Source: Candidatus Woesearchaeota archaeon
Lineage (GTDB): Archaea; Nanobdellota; Nanobdellia; Woesearchaeales; JABIAG01
Assembly (NCBI GenBank): GCA_018653365.1
Contig: JABIAG010000003.1
Span: 124,001 to 188,000, forward strand
Reading direction: 5' to 3'
DNA length: 64,000 nucleotides
Part shown: positions 41,779-50,230 of the stretch, one piece after another
Numbering within the stretch: the first letter of the stretch is position 1
Layout: each line of letters starts with the position of its first letter
Notes under the pieces: generated by a model
Database searches by the model: none
What the model was told of the DNA's origin: nothing
The model's input: only the letters and a program-made list of their open reading frames with translations
Program-made: the position numbers and the translations under genes

Positions 41779-42581
41779 TTTATTGCTATTACCTCTATAT
41801 GGGATCTTCCACTGGGAATTAAGAATCCCATCAAGAACCAAAGTTTTCTTGACAAATAATTCAGTAATTTGTGATTTTTTAGTATTTTTCCTAGTTTAAA
41901 CTGGTACTCATAGTGCACTACACTTTTTAATTGGTATATTTTTTCATCAAGGGAGATGTGCTTTTCCTTTTTTATTTTAAAGCCCTCTTTTTTGAATAGG
42001 GCAACAACTTCTTTTAACATAAATAATCTTGAGTGTCTGTCAAAATAAGGTCTGCCTTTTGAGGAGTATCTTAAGGTATAGAACTTATCAACATTTCCAT
42101 AAACACTTTTATGAAACCAGGGGTATATTCGTTTTTGTAGTGCTATTGCGTTAGGTACAGTACAAATAACGCTTCCGCCAGGTTTTAGCACTCGAAACAT
42201 TTCTTTGATACACTCTCTTGGATGAAATAGGAAATGTTCCATAATCTCTGTAAAAATTACGTGATCAAAGGTATTATCTTTAAAGGGGAATTTGTCTCTT
42301 TCAGCATCTAGTTCAACCCACGCAAAGCCATACTTTTGCATTCTTTCAGGGTAAGCTTGTTTTAAGTTTATTCCAGTTATTTCACATCCAATTTTAAGTA
42401 AGGCTATATCGATGTGTGCTCGTCCCATTCCTACATCTAAAACCTTGCTATTTTTTTTTATATTTTCTAGAATGCGAACATATCCTGGATGGCGAAGATT
42501 AAAATATTTTTCTTTCTCATCTTTTGTTAATTCAGGAGTTATTGAACTTAATAGCTTTTTAGCTTCTTTTTTATCTACCAT
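41775..42581 (-). CDS. SAM-dependent methyltransferase
   Basis: 268 residues. The Rossmann core has VLDVGMGRAHIDIALL near residue 47, WVELDAERDKFPFKDNTFDHVIFTEIMEHF near 90 and MFRVLKPGGSVICTVPN near 130. A C-terminal extension of about 100 residues (substrate-binding) is longer than in the compact paralogues at 24768 and 38644. It is the first gene of an operon with GT4, radical SAM and small methyltransferase; its TATA box lies about 27 nt upstream (leaderless). Confidence 0.88.
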   Translation of the reverse strand: MVDKKEAKKLLSSITPELTKDEKEKYFNLRHPGYVRILENIKKNSKVLDVGMGRAHIDIALLKIGCEITGINLKQAYPERMQKYGFAWVELDAERDKFPFKDNTFDHVIFTEIMEHFLFHPRECIKEMFRVLKPGGSVICTVPNAIALQKRIYPWFHKSVYGNVDKFYTLRYSSKGRPYFDRHSRLFMLKEVVALFKKEGFKIKKEKHISLDEKIYQLKSVVHYEYQFKLGKILKNHKLLNYLSRKLWFLMGFLIPSGRSHIEVIAIK

Positions 42582-42659
42582 CTTATTCGAATACTTCAGA
42601 CATTTTTAAATATTCTTGTTGTTTTGGTTTATTCAACTAGAACGGATTTTAAGATGGGA

Positions 42660-43418
42660 TTATTGATTGATTTTTTCTTCTATTTTTTTTAGTAGAAGAT
42701 GGTTTTTGGTCATATAAGCTATAACCCTTAACGGTTCATAAACTGCGTAGAATAAAACAAATATGTCTAATCTATTAATTGTAAATGCAATAATTAAGAT
42801 TACAAATACCCATTTTCTTGGAATGTTTAAAACCAGCATACCTAATTTGAACATGGAAAACTTTTTCTTTTTGTGTTCTGTTACTTTTTCTTTTTCATAA
42901 TTTGCTTTAAATAATGCTGCCTTTTTTAATGTTGAAGCCATCCCAGCCATCATTGTAAAGAATGCAGTAATTCCGCCTGCCAGAATATAAATTGGGTTTC
43001 CAGTGTTTATGAAAACTCCCACGCCTATTCCTAAATAGTGAAGTGTAAACTCAGAGTGGTGGTAGAGGAGTGCGAGATACATTGATTGTATTCTTGTTGA
43101 GGTTTTTCTACATCTTGCCACAACTCCATCGGCATAATCTATGCATTCTGCCACAAATAGCAAGATTATTGCTGTTAACGAGTACCAAAAAGTTCCTGCT
43201 GAAAATAGTCCTGCAGATAAGAATAACACTATTGTTCCAAGAACTGTTACTTGGTTTGCGGTAATTGGGGTGTATAGTAATAATTTGGCGATTACAACAC
43301 CACAACATCTTAGAACAGTATGTTGTATTTTAGTGAAGTTTAATTTTGTATTTCCTTTATTAAGCTCTTCATTCCGGCTAAACCCTTTTTCTATTACTTC
43401 CTTAAAGCTAATGCGCAT
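42660..43418 (-). CDS. CDP-alcohol phosphatidyltransferase-like protein with altered active site
   Basis: 252 residues, about six membrane helices. The signature DG-x2-AR is present (DYADGVVARCRKTSTRI, near residue 97), but the following G-x3-D positions read Ser and Ala (IQSMYLALLYHH). By ungapped comparison with the paralogue at 47563 (RGSFFDDSFHD) the metal-binding Asp is lost, while the His four residues later stays. It is therefore either inactive or uses another residue. It has its own promoter (TTTATAAACC, about 26 nt before the ATG) overlapping the cysC region, so it may be expressed separately from the PAPS genes. Confidence 0.8.
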   Translation of the reverse strand: MRISFKEVIEKGFSRNEELNKGNTKLNFTKIQHTVLRCCGVVIAKLLLYTPITANQVTVLGTIVLFLSAGLFSAGTFWYSLTAIILLFVAECIDYADGVVARCRKTSTRIQSMYLALLYHHSEFTLHYLGIGVGVFINTGNPIYILAGGITAFFTMMAGMASTLKKAALFKANYEKEKVTEHKKKKFSMFKLGMLVLNIPRKWVFVILIIAFTINRLDIFVLFYAVYEPLRVIAYMTKNHLLLKKIEEKINQ

Positions 43419-43455
43419 ATTTTTATCAATTCAAATATGGTTTATAAATTTATCC

Positions 43456-43974
43456 CTAGTTAACCTTTTCTTTCAAGAAGTGCAGTAGTTTTTCTACGCC
43501 CTCTTCAACACTTTCTTTATCCGTTTCTATTACCACATCTGGATTTTCTGGTTCATGATACGGGGTGGTAATTCCAACAAAGTTGTCCCATACGCCCTCT
43601 CTGAACTTTTTATAGTTTCCTTGTGGGTCTCTTTCTTCACATTCTTTGATAGGACATTTTACGTAAGCCCAGTATATTTTATTTCCTGTTTGGATTGCAT
43701 AATCTTTTGATTCCTTTGTTGCTGCTATTGCACTTGCAATGTTGATTATTCCGTTTTTTGTTAGTAAGTGGCATACATTTGCAATGGTTTGTCTTATCTT
43801 ATGACGTTCTTCATCGCTATATCCCAGTTCGGGCAGTACCTCTTTTCGTATTACGTCTGCATCAATGATAACTATCTTTTTCCCTTCCTCTCGTAGTCTT
43901 TCTGCAAGTTTGTCTGCGATTGTTGTTTTTCCTGATCCACTTAATCCTGTTAACCATAATGTAAATGCTTTCAT
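43456..43974 (-). CDS. cysC: Adenylylsulfate (APS) kinase
   Basis: 172 residues. Walker A is GLSGSGKTT, and the APS-binding end is conserved: ERDPQGNYKKF...GVWDNFVGITTPYHEPENPD. Diverged points are DAD in place of the usual DGD after strand 2, and AATKES in place of the ISP(Y/F) loop. The enzyme makes PAPS from APS and ATP for sulfotransferases. It follows the HAD gene with 4-nt overlap, in an operon with ATP sulfurylase. Confidence 0.93.
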   Translation of the reverse strand: MKAFTLWLTGLSGSGKTTIADKLAERLREEGKKIVIIDADVIRKEVLPELGYSDEERHKIRQTIANVCHLLTKNGIINIASAIAATKESKDYAIQTGNKIYWAYVKCPIKECEERDPQGNYKKFREGVWDNFVGITTPYHEPENPDVVIETDKESVEEGVEKLLHFLKEKVN

Positions 43975-44519
43975 TTTGTTCCCCCAATTTTGTTTATTTC
44001 TTCATAAAATTCTGACCAATTATTCACTCGATTAAAACCCTCTTTATCTGTGTTATAAGGCCATGAAAATAAAAACTTATGTTTTACGTTTAAATCCTCT
44101 AGTAATTTTGCTGTGTCATCAATGTACACATCACATTCCTCGCATTTCTCTTTTTTTGAGCGGTCTTGTCCAACTCCTTCAAATAGGATTTCTACACCCT
44201 GTTCTTTTAGCCAAGTTCTAGCAATGTTCAACTTGTTATTTATTCTTGCGGTTACAACGCTTACGTTATGTCCATCTGCAATTAATTTTTTTATTGTTTC
44301 TATTGCTTCAGGTATTGCTTCCATGAATTTGGCATATTTTTCACTACTGGCTACTGTTTCTTGTAGTTCTCTGTAGTGTTCTAGGCTAATGACTCCGTTT
44401 AGTTTTGTTGCGTCACAGTTTTCTAGAGGGAGTTGTTTTCCGTACAGGTCTTCACACACTCTACTTTTTAATTTAGCCGAGTTGTGTATTACTCCGTCAA
44501 AGTCCAGTCCTATTTTCAT
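43971..44519 (-). CDS. HAD-superfamily hydrolase (5'-nucleotidase-like)
   Basis: 182 residues. The HAD nucleophile motif is GLDFDGVIHNS at the N-terminus, motif II Thr/Ser is VVTARINNK near residue 90, and the C-terminal Asp pair is VYIDDTAKLL near 132. It resembles deoxyribonucleotidase-type HADs. Placed between sat and cysC, it may remove a by-product such as PAP or regulate adenosine phosphates, but this is inference from position. It also contains a CEECD near 127. Confidence 0.8.
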   Translation of the reverse strand: MKIGLDFDGVIHNSAKLKSRVCEDLYGKQLPLENCDATKLNGVISLEHYRELQETVASSEKYAKFMEAIPEAIETIKKLIADGHNVSVVTARINNKLNIARTWLKEQGVEILFEGVGQDRSKKEKCEECDVYIDDTAKLLEDLNVKHKFLFSWPYNTDKEGFNRVNNWSEFYEEINKIGGTK

Positions 44520-44521
44520 TT

Positions 44522-45655
44522 TTAGTTCAATGCTTCTTTTGTTAGGCTTTTTGCTACTTCTTCTCGCATTTGTTCTTTTGGGGGAGTTTCTCCCTCGCTG
44601 ATCATTTTTCTCATTAACGTGCCACTTACCTCAAACTTATGTGCGTCGCCATGGGGACAGGTTTTTTCACTTACTATGTGGTCACATTTTTTACAGTAGT
44701 GTGGTCTCATTAATTTCACTATTGTTATTCCTAACTTTTTGATTTCATCAAATATTTTGTGAGCATCGTATGTTTCATAATACCCTCCAACTCCTGCGTG
44801 ATCGCCTCCAACAATGAAGTGAGAACAACCATGATTTTTTCGGATTATTGCGTGGAATACTGCCTCTCTTGGTCCAGCATATCTCATTTGGGTTGTTAGT
44901 GCAGCCAACATAACTCTGTCTGAGGGGTAGTAATGTTCTATTAACGCTTCATATCCTTTAATTATTGCTTCCGGGCTGTAGTCCCCTTGTTTTTTCCAAC
45001 CTATTAGTGGATGAACTAAAAGTCCATCTACAAGTTCTAGTGCAGTTTTTTGAAGGTATTCGTGTGCTCTGTGGGGCACGTTTCTTGTTTGAAACCCGAC
45101 AATTGTGTTCCACCCTCTTTTTTTGAATTCTTCTCTTGTTTGTAGGGGGGTTAATTCATACATTTCAACAATGGGGTCTGGCATGTTGATTAGTTCTACT
45201 TTTCCTGCAATACATGTTGTTCCACCATCATGAAACTTTTTCACACCTGGATGTTCCATCTCAGTTGTTCTGTATAATTCTTGTGCTGTTTCTTCAAAGT
45301 TAAATGAAAATTTTTCATCATAACTTAAAATTCCAATAAGTTTTTGATTTTCATCATATAATGCAACTCTTTGTCCTTCCTCAAAGTCTGTAGTCTCGGG
45401 TACTTGTAGTACTACGGGCATTGTCCAGGCTAATCCACTCTTCAAGCATTTGTTTTCGACAATAGAGTCAAAATCTTCTTTCCCAACAAACCCTGTTAGT
45501 GGACTGAATGTTCCTGTTGCAATGTTTGCAATATCCAGTACTGTTTCTTTATTGACTGTTAGTTTAGGTAACGTTTTAGCTTCTTCAATTGCTTCTTCAC
45601 GTTCGTCTCCTTCTAAAACTTGATTAATTAATGTTCCTCCATGGGGCTCAATCAT
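44522..45655 (-). CDS. sat: Sulfate adenylyltransferase (ATP sulfurylase)
   Basis: 377 residues. The ATP-binding motif is VGFQTRNVPHRAHEYLQK near residue 195, LIGWKKQGD follows, and FIVGGDHAGVG lies near 290 (usually GRDHAG). A zinc-type CKKCD...CPHG near 340 is typical of archaeal/thermophile enzymes. The family makes APS from sulfate. ATG 45655 is preferred to 45673 because AGAGGAAA lies about 7 nt upstream; it overlaps the pyruvate kinase end by 8 nt. With cysC it gives PAPS; no sulfite-reduction genes are visible, so sulfation is the likely use. Confidence 0.94.
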   Translation of the reverse strand: MIEPHGGTLINQVLEGDEREEAIEEAKTLPKLTVNKETVLDIANIATGTFSPLTGFVGKEDFDSIVENKCLKSGLAWTMPVVLQVPETTDFEEGQRVALYDENQKLIGILSYDEKFSFNFEETAQELYRTTEMEHPGVKKFHDGGTTCIAGKVELINMPDPIVEMYELTPLQTREEFKKRGWNTIVGFQTRNVPHRAHEYLQKTALELVDGLLVHPLIGWKKQGDYSPEAIIKGYEALIEHYYPSDRVMLAALTTQMRYAGPREAVFHAIIRKNHGCSHFIVGGDHAGVGGYYETYDAHKIFDEIKKLGITIVKLMRPHYCKKCDHIVSEKTCPHGDAHKFEVSGTLMRKMISEGETPPKEQMREEVAKSLTKEALN

Positions 45656-47339
45656 TTTTGTTTTCCTCTGCAAAGAAGTTTAAAACTTCTTTGACGTTAT
45701 GTACTTCAATAAGATTAGTCATTTTTCTATGATTTGGAAATACTGCACCATTAATTAAGATAGTATCATCCAATGAAATTAATTCTTGTTTTAGACATAA
45801 GTTAATTGCCATGCTTTTTTGGTTTGTTGAAACACTATTGTCGAGCTTTTCTGTAATAAGTACGGGAAACACACCCCACAATAATTTGATTTGTCTTTGA
45901 ACTTTTTTATCGTGTGTTATCGCAATTATGGGTGCTTTTGGTTTGTATCTTGCAATCATTCTTGCACTATACCCGCCGGATGTAAGGGATATTATTTTAT
46001 CAACATCTCCTTCATTTACAATTTGTTTTATGGATCTTGTAATGCTATCCGTTAGGTTACGTATTTTAATGCCTTCTTCGATTCCGTTAAAGTCTGCTTC
46101 ATCTTCAACTGTGCTGATTACTCTTGTTAGGACTCGTATAGTTTCTAAGGGGTATGCTCCAACTGCAGTTTCTGCTGAAAGCATTAGTGCACTTGCACCA
46201 TCTAGTACGGCATTGGCAATATCTGAGACTTCGGATTTCTTTGGAACCGAGTTTTCAATCATAGAATCTAGTAATTGAGTTGCGATAATGATTGGTTTCC
46301 CTTGATTATTGCATTCGTTAATTATCTTTTTTTGAACTTTGGGTATTGTTTCTGGACTTGTTTCGCCCCCCAAGTCTCCTCTATCAATCATGATTCCGTA
46401 AGATTCTTCAATTATTTCTTTATAATTATCTACGCCTCGTTGAGTTTCAATTTTGGCAATTACTTTAAGGTTATCTTCACCGATTGCGTTATTTATTTTT
46501 GTGATATGTCCTCTATTGTTAGTAAATGAAACTCCAATAAAGTCAAGATCGTTTTTTATTGCAAAGTTGATAAATTCCAGGTCTTTTTTTGTTAGTTCTT
46601 CATATTCTAATTGTAAGTCTGGCATGTGAAATCCTTTTCTGCTTTTGATAACGCCATCATTTAAAACCTCACAAATAATCAATTTGTTTTTAATTTCTTT
46701 AACTTTAAATCCTAAGTTTCCATCGTCAATCATTATTTTGTTTGTGGGTTTTAGAATTTTGTGTATGTTAGTATAATTTACGGGTAGGGCCTCTTTAAAA
46801 TTATCTTTGAAGTCAATATCTATGAAGCTAATCTCTTCTCCTTTTTTGATTTCAAGGTCTTGGGGTAGGTCTCCAAGACGAATTTTGGATCCTGGCATGT
46901 CTATTAGTATTGGGACATCTTGGGATGCAGTTCGTATGAGTTTGATTGCTTTTTCATGATCTTCAAAATCGCCATGCGATCCATTTATTCTGGCTACGTT
47001 CATTCCCTCATTTAACATTTGTTTAATTATAAGGGGGTCTGCACAAGCAGGTCCTATTGTTCCAATTATCTTTGTTTTTTTGAAGTTATTTTTATCATTT
47101 AATGTTTTTAATTCAGAAAACATTGCATCTTTTGATGGATGCATTTGATTTAATTTGTATACTATTGAATTACCAAGCTTTTTGGCAATTAAAACTTTTT
47201 GTGATTTTAACTCTTGCATTATCTTATGAGCACTTCCCACACTTATGTTTAAGAGTCTTGCAATTTGGTTTACATTGACTGCGTGTTCTTTATTCTTATC
47301 GAAAAATTCTAAAATTTTTTTTTGGTTTTTTGTGATCAT
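45648..47339 (-). CDS. pyk: Pyruvate kinase with an N-terminal winged helix
   Basis: 563 residues. Residues 1-65 read as a helix-turn-helix with wing (KKILEFFDKNKEHAVNVNQI then ARLLNISVGSAHKIMQELK). The catalytic part begins about residue 87 with KIIGTIGPACADP. It keeps VARINGSHGD, LIDMPGSKIRLG, KIETQRGVDN, MIDRGDLGGE (usually MVARGDLGVE) and AVLDGASALMLSAETAVGAYP. It converts PEP and ADP to pyruvate and ATP; the extra domain probably binds DNA. ATG 47339 is chosen over TTG 47345 because GAGGT lies 9 nt upstream. It is first in an operon with sat, HAD and cysC. Confidence 0.92.
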   Translation of the reverse strand: MITKNQKKILEFFDKNKEHAVNVNQIARLLNISVGSAHKIMQELKSQKVLIAKKLGNSIVYKLNQMHPSKDAMFSELKTLNDKNNFKKTKIIGTIGPACADPLIIKQMLNEGMNVARINGSHGDFEDHEKAIKLIRTASQDVPILIDMPGSKIRLGDLPQDLEIKKGEEISFIDIDFKDNFKEALPVNYTNIHKILKPTNKIMIDDGNLGFKVKEIKNKLIICEVLNDGVIKSRKGFHMPDLQLEYEELTKKDLEFINFAIKNDLDFIGVSFTNNRGHITKINNAIGEDNLKVIAKIETQRGVDNYKEIIEESYGIMIDRGDLGGETSPETIPKVQKKIINECNNQGKPIIIATQLLDSMIENSVPKKSEVSDIANAVLDGASALMLSAETAVGAYPLETIRVLTRVISTVEDEADFNGIEEGIKIRNLTDSITRSIKQIVNEGDVDKIISLTSGGYSARMIARYKPKAPIIAITHDKKVQRQIKLLWGVFPVLITEKLDNSVSTNQKSMAINLCLKQELISLDDTILINGAVFPNHRKMTNLIEVHNVKEVLNFFAEENKND

Positions 47340-47562
47340 TTTCAAATTACCTCACATAAATGAATGCTTTTATCTAAAAATGAATGCTTTATTTATAAAG
47401 ATTTCCTTTAGATCAAACATTCTTTATTCATTTTTAAGAAAACTCTTTATGGGGCGGTCCATTCTTTGCTTAAAATGAATCGGTTCTATCTTTGGGGGAG
47501 TTCTCTGTTTTAAGAAAAAATGAATCAATACCTTTAAATAACACTTTCCTCTTTTTTTTGTT
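47340..47562. promoter_or_regulatory. Divergent regulatory region with repeated AAATGAAT sites
   Basis: This 223-nt gap lies between pyk (-) and a CDP-alcohol transferase (+). AAATGAAT occurs at 47358, 47378, 47473 and 47518 (+) and at 47426-47433 (-). Two copies share the 13-mer AAATGAATGCTTT exactly 20 bp apart. For pyk, TATA is at 47391-47400 (- strand CTTTATAAAT), so the copy at 47378-47390 abuts TATA and the copy at 47358-47370 covers the predicted start site near 47370. For the + gene, CTTTAAATA at 47532-47540 is about 27 nt before its ATG and the 47518 copy sits just upstream. Confidence 0.6.
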
Positions 47563-48294
47563 ATGAAAATCTCAAATGCAGAGTTCAAAGAAAAGTGTTG
47601 GAGAGATTTGGATAAGATGACCTTCAGATCTAAACTATTGCGTGTTTTATCTTTGCCAATAACAAAAGTCTTACTTTATTTTCCTGTTACTCCAAATCAA
47701 GTCACTTTTTTTAATATTCTTCTTAACTTTTTACGGTTATGGCTTTTTGCTACTGGTAATGCAGTTAACATTTTAATTGGAGCACTATTGTTAATTTTCA
47801 GTGAAGTTCTTGATCGTGTTGATGGGGGAATCGCAAGGTGTAAGAACATTAAGTCCATGAGGGGTAGTTTTTTTGATGATTCTTTTCATGATTTTTTATT
47901 TTTAACTACATTTATTGGTATTGGTATTGGGGTTTTTGTTAACACAGGTAATTTAATCTATCTTTATTCTGGTTTTATCGTGGGAATATTATTTGTTCTT
48001 GCTCAGAACTTGTTTGCTCATAGAAAGAACATTTTATACAAGAAGTCTTCAGACCCAAAAAAGTATATTTATCGTAAGCTTTTTCCGAAACGTGGATTAA
48101 TTGATCATATCAAACAAGTAATTTATTCTATCTTTCTTTATTTAACTTATATTCTTGTTGTGATGGCCGTGTTGAACTTATGGTTTAATATATTGCATTA
48201 TTATATATTATTTTATGCGGCGTATTCTATCTTCTACTTTTGTGTTAATTTTTACTACTTATCTAGTTTTAAAGAAGATAAACGAGAAAACTAA
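47563..48294 (+). CDS. CDP-alcohol phosphatidyltransferase family protein
   Basis: 243 residues, about six membrane helices. The family site is present as LDRVDGGIARCKNIKSMRG followed by SFFDDSFHD (near residues 83-112). The last metal Asp position reads His, a variant I know from related archaeal and bacterial subfamilies. The enzyme joins a CMP-activated polar group to an alcohol acceptor, usually lipid. It is a paralogue of 42660 (shared IGIGVGVF.NTGN segment) and overlaps the convergent paralogue by 4 nt. Confidence 0.87.
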   Translation: MKISNAEFKEKCWRDLDKMTFRSKLLRVLSLPITKVLLYFPVTPNQVTFFNILLNFLRLWLFATGNAVNILIGALLLIFSEVLDRVDGGIARCKNIKSMRGSFFDDSFHDFLFLTTFIGIGIGVFVNTGNLIYLYSGFIVGILFVLAQNLFAHRKNILYKKSSDPKKYIYRKLFPKRGLIDHIKQVIYSIFLYLTYILVVMAVLNLWFNILHYYILFYAAYSIFYFCVNFYYLSSFKEDKREN

Positions 48295-49055
48295 TCGTTC
48301 TTTTTTTCATAAAAGTTGGCTTCCGAATCTTTTTTTAGTGTTTTTATTTGTAATGCAAAGAAAACAATAAATAAGATTGCTAATAATGATATTCCGAGAA
48401 TAAATGCCCAATGAATAAGTTTTAATCCAAAGAATACTGCCAGAATCGGCGCGATAAAGAAGATTATTGCATTTGTTTCTACATCAGTATATCCCAATCT
48501 AATTCTTCTTTTTGAGAGGAATACTTTTACTTTTGAGATTAAAGACCTTTCATTTAGGGTTACTTTTTTCATTAGCACTTTATTACCATTAATTACGTAC
48601 GAGCGTAAATACAATACATGGATCAGTAGTACAATGATTACATAAATTCCTGACAATGCAAGGGTTAGTAGGTTTCCGGTTGCAGAATAAACATAATACC
48701 CTAATGATAGAGATATTCCAATGATCATTAACAGGTCTACAAAAGCATCCGTGATTCTCCCAACGTTAGATTTCAGGTTTTTTAGTTGAGCAACTCTTCC
48801 ATCTACAAGATCAAATATTAAAAATATTTGAGATAGTATTGCTCCAGTAATTAAATGCCCTGTTGCGAATGCAAGTGCGGATGTTAGCGCGAATAAAATA
48901 AAACTTAGAACTGTTATGTTTGTAGGGGTTAGTTTTGTGAAGTTTGCCATAAACCAAATCACTGGCTTGGCGAGGTGCTCAATAAGTAAGACATCCCAGA
49001 TATCATTTTCTTTTTTAAGTCCTTTTTCATTTATTTCTTTGAATGTGTATTTCAT
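48291..49055 (-). CDS. CDP-alcohol phosphatidyltransferase family protein
   Basis: 254 residues, about six membrane helices. The site is DLVDGRVAQLKNLKSNVG-RIT-D-AFV-D near residue 80; both late Asp residues are kept, but AR reads AQ. It is the last gene of the apparent AglB operon, 17 nt after a GT4 gene. It belongs to the same superfamily as 42660 and 47563 but is more distant. ATG 49055 is chosen; a GTG start 4 residues earlier is possible. Confidence 0.86.
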   Translation of the reverse strand: MKYTFKEINEKGLKKENDIWDVLLIEHLAKPVIWFMANFTKLTPTNITVLSFILFALTSALAFATGHLITGAILSQIFLIFDLVDGRVAQLKNLKSNVGRITDAFVDLLMIIGISLSLGYYVYSATGNLLTLALSGIYVIIVLLIHVLYLRSYVINGNKVLMKKVTLNERSLISKVKVFLSKRRIRLGYTDVETNAIIFFIAPILAVFFGLKLIHWAFILGISLLAILFIVFFALQIKTLKKDSEANFYEKKND

Positions 49056-49072
49056 TTTTTTAATCACAACTT

Positions 49073-50230
49073 TTATTTTTTATAAACTTTTGCTATCTCT
49101 TTAAGAAAAATTTCCACTAATTTGGCATTGTTGAACTTAGTATTTATTCTGCTCGTATTTTTGGCTAGTTGTTCTTGGAATTTGTTATCTTGCATTTTTT
49201 CTATTGCGTTATTAAATGCTTTTGCTGTTGGTTCAACCACTAGTCCATTTTTGTTATTTTCAACTATTTCTTTTAATCCCCCTTGGTTTGAGACTATTGC
49301 TGGCGTTCCAACCATTAGTGATTCTACTGCGATCATCCCTAGGGGTTCTTCCCAGATTGAAGGCACTAGTAAAGCAGTTGCATTTTTCATTGCACCTAAT
49401 GTTTTTTCATGCGTTAAATAACCTAAGAACGTAATATTTGAAGGGAATCTTTTTTTAGTTTTTTCATCCACCCATCCTGCAACTGTAAATCGTGTGTTAG
49501 GTAGTCTTTTAGCTACTTCTATCAATATTTCTGCACCTTTGTATGTATTTAACTTACCAACAAATAAGAATGAATTTTTAGCTTTAGAGACAACTTCAGG
49601 GGTTGCATCAACTCGATATTCTGGAAAAATGTTGTAAATGTTATGTGTGGGTATGTTTGGGATGTAAGGTTTAAGTTTCTTTAGTGTATGTTCACTGTTA
49701 AAGAAAGCGCTTTTGCTTTTACGTAAGCTTTTGAGTGCTTGTTTTGTTCGCCAGGTTAAGTATATTGCAATAATTGGAGATAGTATTCTTATAATGCCTT
49801 TATTTTCATAAGAGATACTTTTTAAGATGTTTACATAATTACTTTTTTCATAACTTCTTTTTGTTTTAAGGTCAAATCTGGTTCCTTTATAGCATATTGG
49901 CCAGTAATCATGTATTATTGTTACAAAAGGAGTTCTAATTTTTTTACATGCGAGTGCAGATTTGAGGTATGTTGCAACAACTAATCTAATGTTATGTTCT
50001 TTAACTAGTTTTTCTATCTCTTTTCTAAGTGATAAATATGCAAATTCTTTTGGTAGCTTAGTACACGTAGTGTGAATTTTGAATTCATTAAACTCTTTTT
50101 CTTCTGCACAGGGTTTTAATATGTGTATTGAGTGACCTTTTTTCTTTAGTTCTTTTGCTAAGTTATACGTTGCCCATCCGGCACCTCCTGCATGTGGGGG
50201 AAAAGAATCAGTTACAAACAATATGTTCAT
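49073..50230 (-). CDS. GT4-family glycosyltransferase
   Basis: 385 residues, GT-B fold. NILFVTDSFPPHAGGAGWAT at the N-terminus is followed by a long helical insert, FLFVGKLNTYKGAEILIEVA near residue 235, FLGYLTHEKTL and the E-x7-E motif EEPLGMIAVESLMVGTPAIV near 305. ATG 50230 is used because it overlaps the upstream gene's stop by 4 nt (ATGA). Confidence 0.92.
   Translation of the reverse strand: MNILFVTDSFPPHAGGAGWATYNLAKELKKKGHSIHILKPCAEEKEFNEFKIHTTCTKLPKEFAYLSLRKEIEKLVKEHNIRLVVATYLKSALACKKIRTPFVTIIHDYWPICYKGTRFDLKTKRSYEKSNYVNILKSISYENKGIIRILSPIIAIYLTWRTKQALKSLRKSKSAFFNSEHTLKKLKPYIPNIPTHNIYNIFPEYRVDATPEVVSKAKNSFLFVGKLNTYKGAEILIEVAKRLPNTRFTVAGWVDEKTKKRFPSNITFLGYLTHEKTLGAMKNATALLVPSIWEEPLGMIAVESLMVGTPAIVSNQGGLKEIVENNKNGLVVEPTAKAFNNAIEKMQDNKFQEQLAKNTSRINTKFNNAKLVEIFLKEIAKVYKK

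Noticed and set aside
47340..47562. CRISPR array reading of the repeated 13-mers
   Set aside because: Repeats are too short, unevenly spaced and partly inverted, and no cas genes occur in the window.
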